Source: WJKP01 sp964531215 | GTDB lineage: Bacteria > Patescibacteriota > Patescibacteriia > CAIXNZ01 | Assembly: GCA_964531215.1 (NCBI GenBank) | Contig: CAZHFK010000018.1 | Span: 1-21,595 of the forward strand | Direction of reading: 5' to 3' | DNA length: 21,595 bases | Part shown: positions 1-7,441 of the stretch, piece after piece | Layout of the letters: each line of letters starts with the position of its first letter | How positions within the stretch are numbered: position 1 is the first letter of the stretch | Position numbers and translations under genes: made by a program | The notes under the pieces: model-generated | The model's database searches: none | What the model was told of the DNA's origin: nothing | What the model saw: only the letters and a program-made list of their open reading frames with translations

Positions 1-21
1 ATTTGCTTGATTAAAACAGCC

Positions 22-50
22 TCAGCCAAAGGCTGATCCGCCTCTGGCGG
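22..50. repeat. Two adjacent perfect mini-hairpins with 3-nt loops
   Basis: TCAGCC-AAA-GGCTGA (22-36) is followed after one base by CCGCC-TCT-GGCGG (38-50). Both are perfect stems with three-base loops in an otherwise very AT-rich intergenic stretch. They have no T tract on either side, so they are not typical terminators. They resemble REP-type intergenic palindromes. Family membership is inferred from shape only. Confidence 0.5.
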
Positions 51-83
51 TAGCTACCTCGGAATATTTAAATATATATATTA

Positions 84-110
84 AATAAAAAAATGAACTT
101 TAAAATTCAT
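84..110 (-). terminator. Probable terminator downstream of the MBL gene
   Basis: Read on the minus strand, ATGAA-TTTTAAAG-TTCAT (93-110) can form a weak AT-rich stem and is followed by seven T (86-92). It is placed to end the transcript of the MBL-fold gene, whose stop lies about 45 bases upstream. The stem is weak, so confidence is moderate. Confidence 0.4.
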
Positions 111-122
111 ATAGATAAGATT

Positions 123-151
123 ATTATAACAATTTATATAAATTAAGTCAA
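123..151 (-). promoter_or_regulatory. Sigma-70-like promoter pointing out of the window
   Basis: On the minus strand TTGACT (146-151) and TATAAT (123-128) are separated by exactly 17 bases. It would start a transcript near position 116, directed towards position 1. It could drive a gene to the left of the window. The match is near consensus, but in DNA this AT-rich such matches also arise by chance. Confidence 0.4.
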
Positions 152-154
152 TAG

Positions 155-862
155 TTAAAAATTATCAACATCTATTTTTAAACTATCATAACCGATGATA
201 ATATTAATATCGTTATCTTTGGCTAATTGCTTTATTTTTTTTCTTGATTTTTTAATATCTTTATAAAACCAGCTTCCATAATGCATTAAAGCAATATTAT
301 TTGTAAATTTTTTAAATAAATTAATTAAATCAGGTATGCCGTTATGGCCGTAAATTTCACCGGTCTCCTTATCTTTTCTAATCATCCCACCTTTTCTAAA
401 AAAACTGGCCTCAGTAATGACTAAATCTAAATTTCGCAACTTATCATGGTATTTTTTATTAATCCAAATCAAATCACCGGTATATAATATTTTTTGCTTA
501 CCTTTTTGAATTAAATAAGCCTGTGATTTTACTTTTTTACTATGATGAGTCGGAATCGCGGATATTTTATAAGAATTAATTTTTTTTGTTTTTTGAAAAA
601 TTTTAACAGACAATTCATTGTCATATTTTTCAGGCGCATATAATTTAGCTTTGGTTTGCGGGTCGTCATATTTAGAACGGATAAAATAAGCGTGATCAGG
701 ATGTAAATGAGTAAAAAAAATCGCTTTGGGTTTATGATTTAAAAACTCGGGTTCACCTAAATCAAATAATATCTTTTTATCAATTAAAACACCTGAATGA
801 TGGGAATGATAAGTAGCTGAGGCTTCTATTTCACCTCTTGTTCCTAATATTTTGACTTTCAT
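155..862 (-). CDS. MBL-fold metal-dependent hydrolase
   Basis: This 235-residue protein has the metallo-beta-lactamase fold signature. The THLHPDH motif near residue 52 supplies the HxHxDH metal ligands. A further conserved aspartate follows in the YTGDLIW segment, and a late histidine lies in ALMHYGSW. The length fits a single-domain MBL hydrolase. The substrate cannot be told: relatives include RNase Z-like nucleases, lactonases and phosphodiesterases. The gene starts only 6 bases after the LigD-polymerase stop and is the last gene of the RNase HII/LigD block, so it is very probably cotranscribed with end-joining genes. A nuclease role in DNA end processing is an attractive inference because SNM1/Artemis enzymes are MBL-fold, but the beta-CASP domain of those enzymes is not visible here. 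Fold call strong, function open. Confidence 0.85.
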   Translation of the reverse strand: MKVKILGTRGEIEASATYHSHHSGVLIDKKILFDLGEPEFLNHKPKAIFFTHLHPDHAYFIRSKYDDPQTKAKLYAPEKYDNELSVKIFQKTKKINSYKISAIPTHHSKKVKSQAYLIQKGKQKILYTGDLIWINKKYHDKLRNLDLVITEASFFRKGGMIRKDKETGEIYGHNGIPDLINLFKKFTNNIALMHYGSWFYKDIKKSRKKIKQLAKDNDINIIIGYDSLKIDVDNF

Positions 863-868
863 AATAAA

Positions 869-1756
869 TTATAACTTTAGGTTTTGGGCTTTTTTATATA
901 TATTTTCCCAGGGATCTTGTTTTTGCCCCAAACGTTTAAAAATATTGGATAAATTATATTTTTGCGGATCATTAATCGATGACAATTCTGACCATTCTAT
1001 GGGCGTGGCAATCGGCGCATTTTCAATAGCCCTAAGGGAATAAGGCGCTACACCTGTTTGGCCAAAAGCATTCCGCAAATAATCAAGTAGAATTCGGTCT
1101 TTTCTTTTTTCTTTTCTGACTTCGGTAGTTAATTTATCAGGATATTTATCAGCTAATTCTTCTACTGTTTTTTGAGCAAATTCACGAACTTGATCAAAAT
1201 CATGTTTGGGCTTTATGGGAATAATAACATGTAAACCTTTTGAACCGGTTGTCATAACAAAAGGATTTAATTGCTTCTTGGCAAAAATGTCCCGTAATTT
1301 ATAAGCGGCAAATTTAACAATTTGAAATCCCCCACTTTTAGGCGGATCCAAATCAAAAATAAGCTTATCCGGTTTATTAACATTTTGCTTTTGACTTAAC
1401 CAAATATGAAAAACCAAAGTACCTTGATTGGCCAAATAAACCAAATCGGCTTTTTTTTCTATAATAACCAATTTTTGCTTGCCGTTTTTTTCCAAATCAA
1501 TCTTTTGGGTTTTTAGCCAGCCGGGAAAATAATCCGGTGTTTCTTTTTGATAAAAACCTGATTTTTTTATACCATCAGGAAAGCGTTGCATAACCAATAA
1601 TCGATTTTTTAAATGCGGTAACATATACTCAGCAATTTTGTCGTAATACTCAATAACATCGCCTTTGCTGTAATTTGCCGCAGAATAAAAAATTTTATCT
1701 AAATTGGATAATTTAATGGATTTATTATTAATTTTTACTGTTTTATTGCCGGACAT
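869..1756 (-). CDS. ligD (polymerase module): LigD polymerase domain protein (stand-alone NHEJ primase-polymerase)
   Basis: The 295-residue protein corresponds to the polymerase/primase module of bacterial LigD, an archaeo-eukaryotic primase (AEP) fold that adds nucleotides at double-strand breaks. The catalytic pair D135 and D137 is in IFDLDPP. The TTGSKGLHV motif (169-177) carries the nucleotide-binding Ser/Lys/His, and the third acidic residue is probably D225 in RILLDYLRN. The length matches the isolated domain, so this is a complete single-domain protein and not a fragment. Its ATG overlaps the ligase stop as TAATG, which indicates translational coupling. In most bacteria this domain is fused to ligase and phosphoesterase; here the order phosphoesterase, ligase, polymerase is kept but split into three genes. 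Confidence 0.93.
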   Translation of the reverse strand: MSGNKTVKINNKSIKLSNLDKIFYSAANYSKGDVIEYYDKIAEYMLPHLKNRLLVMQRFPDGIKKSGFYQKETPDYFPGWLKTQKIDLEKNGKQKLVIIEKKADLVYLANQGTLVFHIWLSQKQNVNKPDKLIFDLDPPKSGGFQIVKFAAYKLRDIFAKKQLNPFVMTTGSKGLHVIIPIKPKHDFDQVREFAQKTVEELADKYPDKLTTEVRKEKRKDRILLDYLRNAFGQTGVAPYSLRAIENAPIATPIEWSELSSINDPQKYNLSNIFKRLGQKQDPWENIYKKAQNLKL

Positions 1757-2751
1757 TATTTTTCCTTATGAACTTTTTTAGCTGGTTTGTCTCGTCGCAA
1801 ACCCAAAAAGCGCGGATGGCGCAATTTATTATCTTTTGTCCATTCAGTAAAGCCTACTTCACTGACAAATTCAGGCTTTAACCAATGGACATCTTTTTCC
1901 TTAATTTTATCAGCAAAAGGATTTTTTTCGATTTCATTTTTTTTGAATTTTACACCTAAATCTTCCAGCATTTTATCAGAAAAACCAGTCCCAACCTTAC
2001 CGGCATATTTTAATTTATCATTTTTATAATAACCTAAAAGTAAAGCGCCGAATTCCAAACGTTCGCCTTGTGGCTCAGTATAACCGCCAATCACAAATTC
2101 CTGTTCATTAACACATTTAAATTTTTGCCAATTTGAAGATCGAGAATGCACATAATTACTGTTTTTTTTCTTAACTATCAAACCTTCCCAGCCCTTTTGA
2201 CAGGCCTTTTTATAATATTTTTTTGTATTATTAACCCGATGTCTGGTATAGCGCAAAGGATCTTTAAATTTTATTATTTTGCGTAAAATATTTTTACGGC
2301 TTAATAAAGCCAAATCACTCAAATCATAACCGTCAAAATAAATTATATCAAAAATATAATAATAAATTTTTACTTTGGTTGCCTTAGCTTTAACTTTACT
2401 TTTAACATGCATTCTATTTTGTAATTTGGCAAAACTACTGATATTGCCTTCAAAAGCAACTATTTCTCCGTCCAAAATAATATTATCGCTTTTTATTTTT
2501 TGACAAGCATTTTCAATTTCCGGATAACTAACATTTATTTTTTTATTATTTCTTGATTTTAATTCAACCGTTTTTCTTTTTTTAAAAACCAGACAGCGCT
2601 CACCATCCAGTTTTCTTTCATAAATCCAGTCTTTATTATAAAAACGATCATGGCTTAATTTTGCCAGCATTGGTTTTGTGAAATCCGGCATTTTTTTCTT
2701 TCTCAGCTTATCCTTCTGTTTTTCATTTAGATTTTTGAGAATCTTGTTCAT
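1756..2751 (-). CDS. ligD (ligase module): ATP-dependent DNA ligase (LigD ligase module)
   Basis: The 331-residue protein is an ATP-dependent DNA ligase of the LigD type. Motif I is ERKLDGER, with K47 as the lysine that accepts AMP. The EGLIVKK segment is motif IV and WQKFKC is motif V. An OB-fold domain follows, ending with the FTEWTKDNKLRHPRFLGLR segment typical of LigD ligases. It seals nicks after end processing in non-homologous end joining. The start is uncertain: the first ATG overlaps the phosphoesterase gene by 29 bases, whereas the ATG at 2691 (residue 21, MPDFTKPML) gives the usual N-terminus of this family and follows a purine-rich stretch. The stop overlaps the start of the polymerase gene. 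Confidence 0.94.
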   Translation of the reverse strand: MNKILKNLNEKQKDKLRKKKMPDFTKPMLAKLSHDRFYNKDWIYERKLDGERCLVFKKRKTVELKSRNNKKINVSYPEIENACQKIKSDNIILDGEIVAFEGNISSFAKLQNRMHVKSKVKAKATKVKIYYYIFDIIYFDGYDLSDLALLSRKNILRKIIKFKDPLRYTRHRVNNTKKYYKKACQKGWEGLIVKKKNSNYVHSRSSNWQKFKCVNEQEFVIGGYTEPQGERLEFGALLLGYYKNDKLKYAGKVGTGFSDKMLEDLGVKFKKNEIEKNPFADKIKEKDVHWLKPEFVSEVGFTEWTKDNKLRHPRFLGLRRDKPAKKVHKEK

Positions 2752-3325
2752 ATTCTTGTCTAATTTGTTTTATAGTCTTCTTACTCTTAATTGACTTTGG
2801 TTCGGTACTGGTCGGATTTCTTCTGGCATCGGCTTTTTCATCATCAGCTTTCATAAAAAGCCATTGTTCTTTGCCCTGTTTATTTTTACCGGTTTTGATT
2901 AAATTATAACCGCCTTGTATTTTTTCACCTTTTAACCAAATTTCAATTTTGCCATCAGTCAAAGCTTTGGACATTTCAAGATTGCGCTTATTTTTATATT
3001 TGCCTTGATCCCAAATAATAACGGTACCGGCTCCATATTGGTCTTCAGGAATAATGCCTTCAAAATCAGCATATTCCAAGGGATGATTTTCAGTCCGAAT
3101 AGCTAAACGTTTTTCTTGCGGATCAGTAGACGGCCCTTTAGGTAATGCCCAAGAAACCAAAACACCATCTATTTCAATTCTAAAATCATAATGCAAATTA
3201 GTGGCATCATGTTTTTGAAATACAAAAATATTTTTGTATTTTTTACCGGCCTTTGATTTTTTAGGCTCAGGCGTTAATTTGAAATTACGCTTTTTTTGAT
3301 ATTCTTTTAGAGTTAATACCCCCAT
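2723..3325 (-). CDS. ligD (3'-phosphoesterase module): LigD 3'-phosphoesterase domain protein
   Basis: The 200-residue protein matches the phosphoesterase module of LigD, which trims 3'-phosphate and 3'-ribonucleotide ends during repair. Metal and phosphate ligands known from Pseudomonas LigD (H42, H48, D50, R52, H84, Y88) have counterparts with identical spacing at H39, H45, D47, R49, H81 and Y85. The lysine-rich C-terminal tail (about 165-200) has no clear domain. The gene lies 35 bases downstream of the RNase HII gene and overlaps the ligase start, so the block looks like one operon. Catalytic residues are all present, so it should be active as a stand-alone enzyme. Confidence 0.93.
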   Translation of the reverse strand: MGVLTLKEYQKKRNFKLTPEPKKSKAGKKYKNIFVFQKHDATNLHYDFRIEIDGVLVSWALPKGPSTDPQEKRLAIRTENHPLEYADFEGIIPEDQYGAGTVIIWDQGKYKNKRNLEMSKALTDGKIEIWLKGEKIQGGYNLIKTGKNKQGKEQWLFMKADDEKADARRNPTSTEPKSIKSKKTIKQIRQEYEQDSQKSK

Positions 3326-3360
3326 AAATAATAAAGTAATTTATAATTAGCTTTATTATA

Positions 3361-4107
3361 TCACGAAATCTTTATTTTCTTCTTATTTTTGGCAATAATA
3401 ATATCATCATTAATATTTTTTAATTTAGAAAGCACTTTATAAGTTAACCAGCTGGTTCTGATTATTGGTACGGGATTTTTACGGTGTTGCCAGACAAAAC
3501 GTCTGGTTTGCGGGTCAGCCGGACTGCCACTGCCAAAATCACCGTAGATTTTTTTATATTTACGATATTGCTTGTCAGATTCTGTTTTAGCTAAAATTGA
3601 AGCAGCTCCGACTATGGTATAATTCTGATCAGCTCGATGTTCCGGAATAAATTTAATATGTTTAAAGTTATCAAAATTTAGAAGTATTTTTTTATTTTTA
3701 ATATCATTTTTTCGTTTACTTAAAGATTGAAAACGACTGGTAAATCTTTTATAACTAACTTCCCAATTATCAATATAAACTTCCTTAATATTATTTTTCT
3801 TATTTAAATTATTTAAAATCTGTAAACAAACCAACATTTCCCAGTCATTCAAATTAAAGGTTGCATCCGCCATTTGAGCCGGTGTAATTTGTCTAATATC
3901 AAAAGCCAAAGCGGTTTCTTTTATAATTTTTACCAAATATTCTCTTTTTTTAGGTGTAATAACTTTGCTATCTTTAACGCCAATCCGGTGCCATTTTTCA
4001 ATAGTTAACTTATCGGCTACTACTCCGGCAACAAAAATACTGCCAATACAGGGGCATTTGGTAGCATCATCAATTCCGGCTATAATTTTTGGGTTATTTT
4101 CATTCAT
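3361..4107 (-). CDS. rnhB: Ribonuclease HII, archaeal-like, with altered substrate motif
   Basis: RNase HII cleaves RNA in RNA/DNA hybrids and at single embedded ribonucleotides. The 248-residue protein has the family landmarks: AGID at residues 10-13, VKDSK near 44-48, YIDN with D113, EHRAD with D160, GAASILAK after it, and YGDFGSGSPADP, a form more usual in archaeal enzymes. The acidic residues D13, D14, D113 and D160 occupy the DEDD catalytic positions, with Asp replacing Glu at the second. The normally conserved Gly-Arg-Gly after the first acidic pair, which reads the ribonucleotide 2'-OH, is Thr-Lys-Cys (16-18) here. The gene heads the LigD block on the same strand. The family call is firm, but whether it keeps normal specificity is uncertain. 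Confidence 0.85.
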   Translation of the reverse strand: MNENNPKIIAGIDDATKCPCIGSIFVAGVVADKLTIEKWHRIGVKDSKVITPKKREYLVKIIKETALAFDIRQITPAQMADATFNLNDWEMLVCLQILNNLNKKNNIKEVYIDNWEVSYKRFTSRFQSLSKRKNDIKNKKILLNFDNFKHIKFIPEHRADQNYTIVGAASILAKTESDKQYRKYKKIYGDFGSGSPADPQTRRFVWQHRKNPVPIIRTSWLTYKVLSKLKNINDDIIIAKNKKKIKIS

Positions 4108-4148
4108 ATTATTTTTATCTTGTTATATATCAGCAGGAATGTCAAAAT

Positions 4149-4180
4149 AAAAAAGAGAGTTAAACTCTCTTTTTTATTTT
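4149..4180 (-). terminator. Rho-independent terminator after rpoD
   Basis: An 11-bp stem, AAAAAAGAGAG (4149-4159) with CTCTCTTTTTT (4165-4175), encloses a five-base loop. The A and T flanks would let it work in both directions. It lies 12 bases after the rpoD stop and separates the dnaG-rpoD pair from the RNase HII/LigD block. Confidence 0.8.
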
Positions 4181-4191
4181 TAAATTTTAGT

Positions 4192-5436
4192 TTAAAAATC
4201 TTTTAATTTTTCGATTTCAGTATGCTGTTTGATTTTTTCCAAAGCTTTGGCTTCAATCTGCCTGATTCTTTCACGAGTTACGTCAAATTCCTGCCCTACT
4301 TCCTCCAATGTATGAGCTACGCCATCACTTAAACCAAAACGCATTTCCAATATTTTTTGTTCACGCGGAGATAACTCATTGATAACTTCCTTAACATAAG
4401 CTTTTAAAAGCTGCAAAGCGGCTACACGATCAGGTGTCATATTTTTTACATCTTCAATAAAATCTTCCAGCGTTGAATCTTCTTCATCTTCACCAATTGA
4501 TGTTTCCAAAGAAATTGTTTCCTGCGAAATATTAATAATATGACGAACTTTTTCAATCGGTTCACCCATTTCAGCTGCTATTTCTTCTGGTAATGGCTCT
4601 CGTCCCAAATCCTGAATCAAACGTCTTTGCACCTGCTGAAATTTATTAATAGTTTCCACCATATGAACCGGTATTCTGATAGTTCTTGATTGATCAGCCA
4701 AAGAACGGGTAATCGCTTGTCTAATCCACCAAGTTGCATAAGTAGAAAATTTATAACCTTTTTTAGGATCAAATTTTTCTACTGCTTTAAATAAACCGAT
4801 ATTACCTTCCTGAATTAAATCCAGCAAAGACAGGCTTTTACCGACAAATTTTTTGGCAATTGAAACAACCAAACGCAAATTAGCCTCAATTATTTTTTTT
4901 TCAGCTTCCTTATCCCCTTTATCTTTACGCCGAGCTAAAGACATTTCTTCTTCACCTGAAAGCAATGGCACCTTACCGATTTCTCTTAAATACATTTGAA
5001 TTGAATCTTCGGAAATATCAGATAAATCAAGTCTTTTTTTGTCTTTTGTAATACCGATTTTTTCCAAAATCTCAGCTTTTTCCGGGCCAGTTGTCAAAAT
5101 ACCGGTTCTTGATTCAACCACTTGCAAACCGTGCCGATCCAATTCATTTAAGAATTCTTCATATAAACTTAAATATTCTTCAACTTCAGGGAAAGTATAT
5201 AATATTTCCTGTTCAGTAATAAATCCCCGACTACGCCCTTTTTTAATCAAAATATCCAATTGCTCTTCAGTTGGTTTTTCAACTTTTTTTCGTGTAGCAG
5301 TCTTTTGGGTTTTTTTACGAGTAGTTTTTGCAGGGCTTTTTTTCGTTGCAGGTTTTCTTTTGGTTGTAGTTTTTTTAGGCGGTGATTTTTTCGTTGTTTT
5401 TGGATTTTTGTTTTTTTTAGTTTTTGTTCTTGGCAT
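4192..5436 (-). CDS. rpoD: RNA polymerase primary sigma factor (RpoD/SigA)
   Basis: This is the 414-residue housekeeping sigma-70 factor. Residues 1-55 are a Lys/Thr/Pro-rich low-complexity tail. A region 1.1-like segment follows (about 55-108), then region 1.2 starting at DSIQMYLREIGKVPLLS (144 on). Region 2 (about 184-258) holds NLRLVVSIAKK, the core-binding DLIQEGNIGL and the -10 recognising YATWWIRQAI. Region 3 follows, and region 4 (355 to the end) holds the helix-turn-helix TLEEVGQEFDVTRERIRQIE that reads the -35 box. The gene starts 15 bases after the dnaG stop, preserving the dnaG-rpoD part of the macromolecular-synthesis operon; rpsU is not next to it. The long basic tail is unusual compared with Escherichia coli sigma. 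Confidence 0.97.
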   Translation of the reverse strand: MPRTKTKKNKNPKTTKKSPPKKTTTKRKPATKKSPAKTTRKKTQKTATRKKVEKPTEEQLDILIKKGRSRGFITEQEILYTFPEVEEYLSLYEEFLNELDRHGLQVVESRTGILTTGPEKAEILEKIGITKDKKRLDLSDISEDSIQMYLREIGKVPLLSGEEEMSLARRKDKGDKEAEKKIIEANLRLVVSIAKKFVGKSLSLLDLIQEGNIGLFKAVEKFDPKKGYKFSTYATWWIRQAITRSLADQSRTIRIPVHMVETINKFQQVQRRLIQDLGREPLPEEIAAEMGEPIEKVRHIINISQETISLETSIGEDEEDSTLEDFIEDVKNMTPDRVAALQLLKAYVKEVINELSPREQKILEMRFGLSDGVAHTLEEVGQEFDVTRERIRQIEAKALEKIKQHTEIEKLKDF

Positions 5437-5451
5437 ATCATTAGTGATTAA

Positions 5452-7257
5452 TTATAAATCGTTCAATTGCCGGGTTAAATTGGAAAAATCTTTTGATAAT
5501 TCTTGAATTTGTTTATCGTCTTTGTTTTTTTCGGCTTGATTTAATAAAACTTCTATTTGTTTAATTTTTTTCTTAATAAAATTTTGATTTAAAGAGTTTA
5601 TTATATTAATAATTTCCTGTTTGATTTGTTCTTCGGTAAAATTAAAAAAATCCTTATCAGCCAAAAGCATTAAGGTTGTTAAACGATTAACTAAATTGGG
5701 ATCTTTGGTTAATAATATTTTTTCAAATTGAGAATAATCCAATTGCTTTTTTTCATTATAATACAAAATTAATTCTTTGTAAATTTGTCTTAATTGTTCA
5801 TCTGCCAAAATATTTAATTCAAGATGGTTAATCAAATAATCAATATTTTGCGGGTATTTTAAAACTAAAGCCAATATTTGTTCGCTTAATAAATCTTCCC
5901 GGCTTTGGGTTCGGGTCTCAGTAAATTTTATTTCCTGCGAATTTTCTTGTGCTGGTTCTGAATAATATTGATTAAATGTTTCCCATAAAATATTTTCCGA
6001 TATTTCAAGTTTTTCAGCCAATTGTTTTAACCAATAATCCTGCTCAATCTTATCTGCCAATTTGGAAATTTGTTTTAATAATTTAGCGGTTATTTCTTTT
6101 TTGTCCTGAGGATCGTTTTTATCATATTGATTTAAAATCTTATTAAAATAAAAATCCATAATTGAAACGGCCCGGTCAATTGATTTTTGCCAGTATTCCT
6201 TGCCTTGCTTTATACAATCATCAGGATCCTTGATCGCCTGACCGTTTATTTCTGCTGGCAGCCTGATTATTTTTATGTTCATGCCTAAGGATAATGCATT
6301 ATCAATCCCACGCTGAGCAGCTATTTGACCGGCTAAATCAGCATCAAAAGCAATAGCTAAATTATTAGTATATCTTTTTAATATTTTTAATTGTTCCAAA
6401 GTTAAAGCCGTGCCGGAAGAAGCTATAACGTTTTTAATATTAGCCTGATGTGAGGCGATAACATCCATATTGCCTTCAACAATTACCGCCAAATTTTTCT
6501 TTTTTATTTCAATTTTAGCTTTATCTAAACCGTAAATAACCAAACTTTTATTATAAATTAAAGTTTGCGGCGTATTAACATATTTACCTCCCTGGTTTTC
6601 TTTTGTTTCATCCAGAATCCTGCCAGTAAATCCGACCGTATTGGAATTATGATCAAAAATCGGAAACATTAAACGCTGCCTAAAACGATCGTATAATTTA
6701 CCTTTTTCATTTTTAACAACTAAACCTGCTAAAAAAATATCATCCGGTTTAAAGCCTTTTTTGATTAATAAATTCAATAATTTGTCCCAAGAATCAGGCG
6801 CGTATCCCAAATGAAAATTTTCAATTGTAGAATCTGAAAGTTCTCTTTTAGCCAAATAATCTCTGGCGATTTTCCCTTCTTGGGAATCTGCTAAAGCTTT
6901 ATGAAAAAAATTAGCGGCTAATTTTGTAATATCCATTAGTTTTGTTTTTTGAGAAACAAATTGAGGATCCAGTTTTTTCAACTGCACGCCGGCTTTGTGC
7001 GCTAAAATTTTCAAAGCTTCGGGAAAATCAACATTTTCAATTTTTTGTACAAAAGAAAAAGCATCACCGCCTTCGCCACAACCAAAACAATGCCAAATTT
7101 GTTTTTCCCTGGAAACCATAAAAGACGGGGTTTTTTCATTATGAAAAGGACAAGGCGCTTTCCAATTAACCCCGGCTTGTTTTAGTTGAATATATTCGGA
7201 AATCAGATCAATTATATCAATTTTTGATTTAATTTCTTCAGTTTGCGAATTTATCAT
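5452..7257 (-). CDS. dnaG: DNA primase DnaG
   Basis: DnaG makes RNA primers for replication. The 601-residue protein has an N-terminal CHC2 zinc-binding domain with C36, H39, C57 and C60. The RNA polymerase core follows, with RFRQRLMFPI near 191-200. The Toprim domain carries the metal-binding glutamate E261 in VEGNMDVI and the acidic pair D305/D307 in FDAD. The C-terminal region (about 430-601) is helical and should hold the helicase-binding part, which is poorly conserved. The length is normal for the family. A -10/-35 pair just upstream suggests that transcription of dnaG-rpoD begins almost at the start codon. Confidence 0.97.
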   Translation of the reverse strand: MINSQTEEIKSKIDIIDLISEYIQLKQAGVNWKAPCPFHNEKTPSFMVSREKQIWHCFGCGEGGDAFSFVQKIENVDFPEALKILAHKAGVQLKKLDPQFVSQKTKLMDITKLAANFFHKALADSQEGKIARDYLAKRELSDSTIENFHLGYAPDSWDKLLNLLIKKGFKPDDIFLAGLVVKNEKGKLYDRFRQRLMFPIFDHNSNTVGFTGRILDETKENQGGKYVNTPQTLIYNKSLVIYGLDKAKIEIKKKNLAVIVEGNMDVIASHQANIKNVIASSGTALTLEQLKILKRYTNNLAIAFDADLAGQIAAQRGIDNALSLGMNIKIIRLPAEINGQAIKDPDDCIKQGKEYWQKSIDRAVSIMDFYFNKILNQYDKNDPQDKKEITAKLLKQISKLADKIEQDYWLKQLAEKLEISENILWETFNQYYSEPAQENSQEIKFTETRTQSREDLLSEQILALVLKYPQNIDYLINHLELNILADEQLRQIYKELILYYNEKKQLDYSQFEKILLTKDPNLVNRLTTLMLLADKDFFNFTEEQIKQEIINIINSLNQNFIKKKIKQIEVLLNQAEKNKDDKQIQELSKDFSNLTRQLNDL

Positions 7258-7266
7258 AGTACAAAT

Positions 7267-7295
7267 AATTTAGCATAAAAAAACATATAAATCAA
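7267..7295 (-). promoter_or_regulatory. Probable promoter of dnaG-rpoD
   Basis: On the minus strand TTGATT (7290-7295) and TAAATT (7267-7272) are 17 bases apart. TGC directly before the -10 gives an extended -10 element. Initiation 6-7 bases further on would fall near 7260, leaving only a few bases before the dnaG ATG at 7257, so the transcript would be almost leaderless. Inference from sequence match only. Confidence 0.45.
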
Positions 7296-7362
7296 TTTTA
7301 CAAATTAAATTAATAATGTTAAAATTACTATATAATATTATTAAAAATTAAATTTTTAATTT

Positions 7363-7428
7363 ATGCTAGAAAAAATGCCATCCTCCCAGCCAGAAAAAAA
7401 TAGAAAAAAAGGGATTTTCTGCTGCTAA
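7363..7428 (+). other. Short ORF that is probably the true N-terminus of the next gene (frameshifted)
   Basis: An ATG at 7363 (or 7375) opens a 21-codon frame, MLEKMPSSQPEKNRKK then GIFCC and a stop. It crosses two A7 runs (7394-7400 and 7404-7410). Removing one A from the second run would lead straight into the frame of the gene at 7442, giving NRKKGFSAAKKELQM, a natural-looking join. The downstream frame is open back to 7370. Either this sequence carries a one-base indel, or the gene uses slippage on the A run. Confidence 0.4.
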
Positions 7429-7441
7429 AAAAGAATTACAA

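Noticed and set aside
4108..4145. Promoter TTGACA (4140-4145) upstream of RNase HII
   Set aside because: The -35 is perfect, but at 17 bases only a poor -10 (CAAGAT) follows, so I could not support it.
5039..5506. Plus-strand frame of 155 codons opposite rpoD
   Set aside because: It is the mirror of the lysine-rich rpoD tail and gives a low-complexity Phe/Val-rich product with no ribosome binding site.
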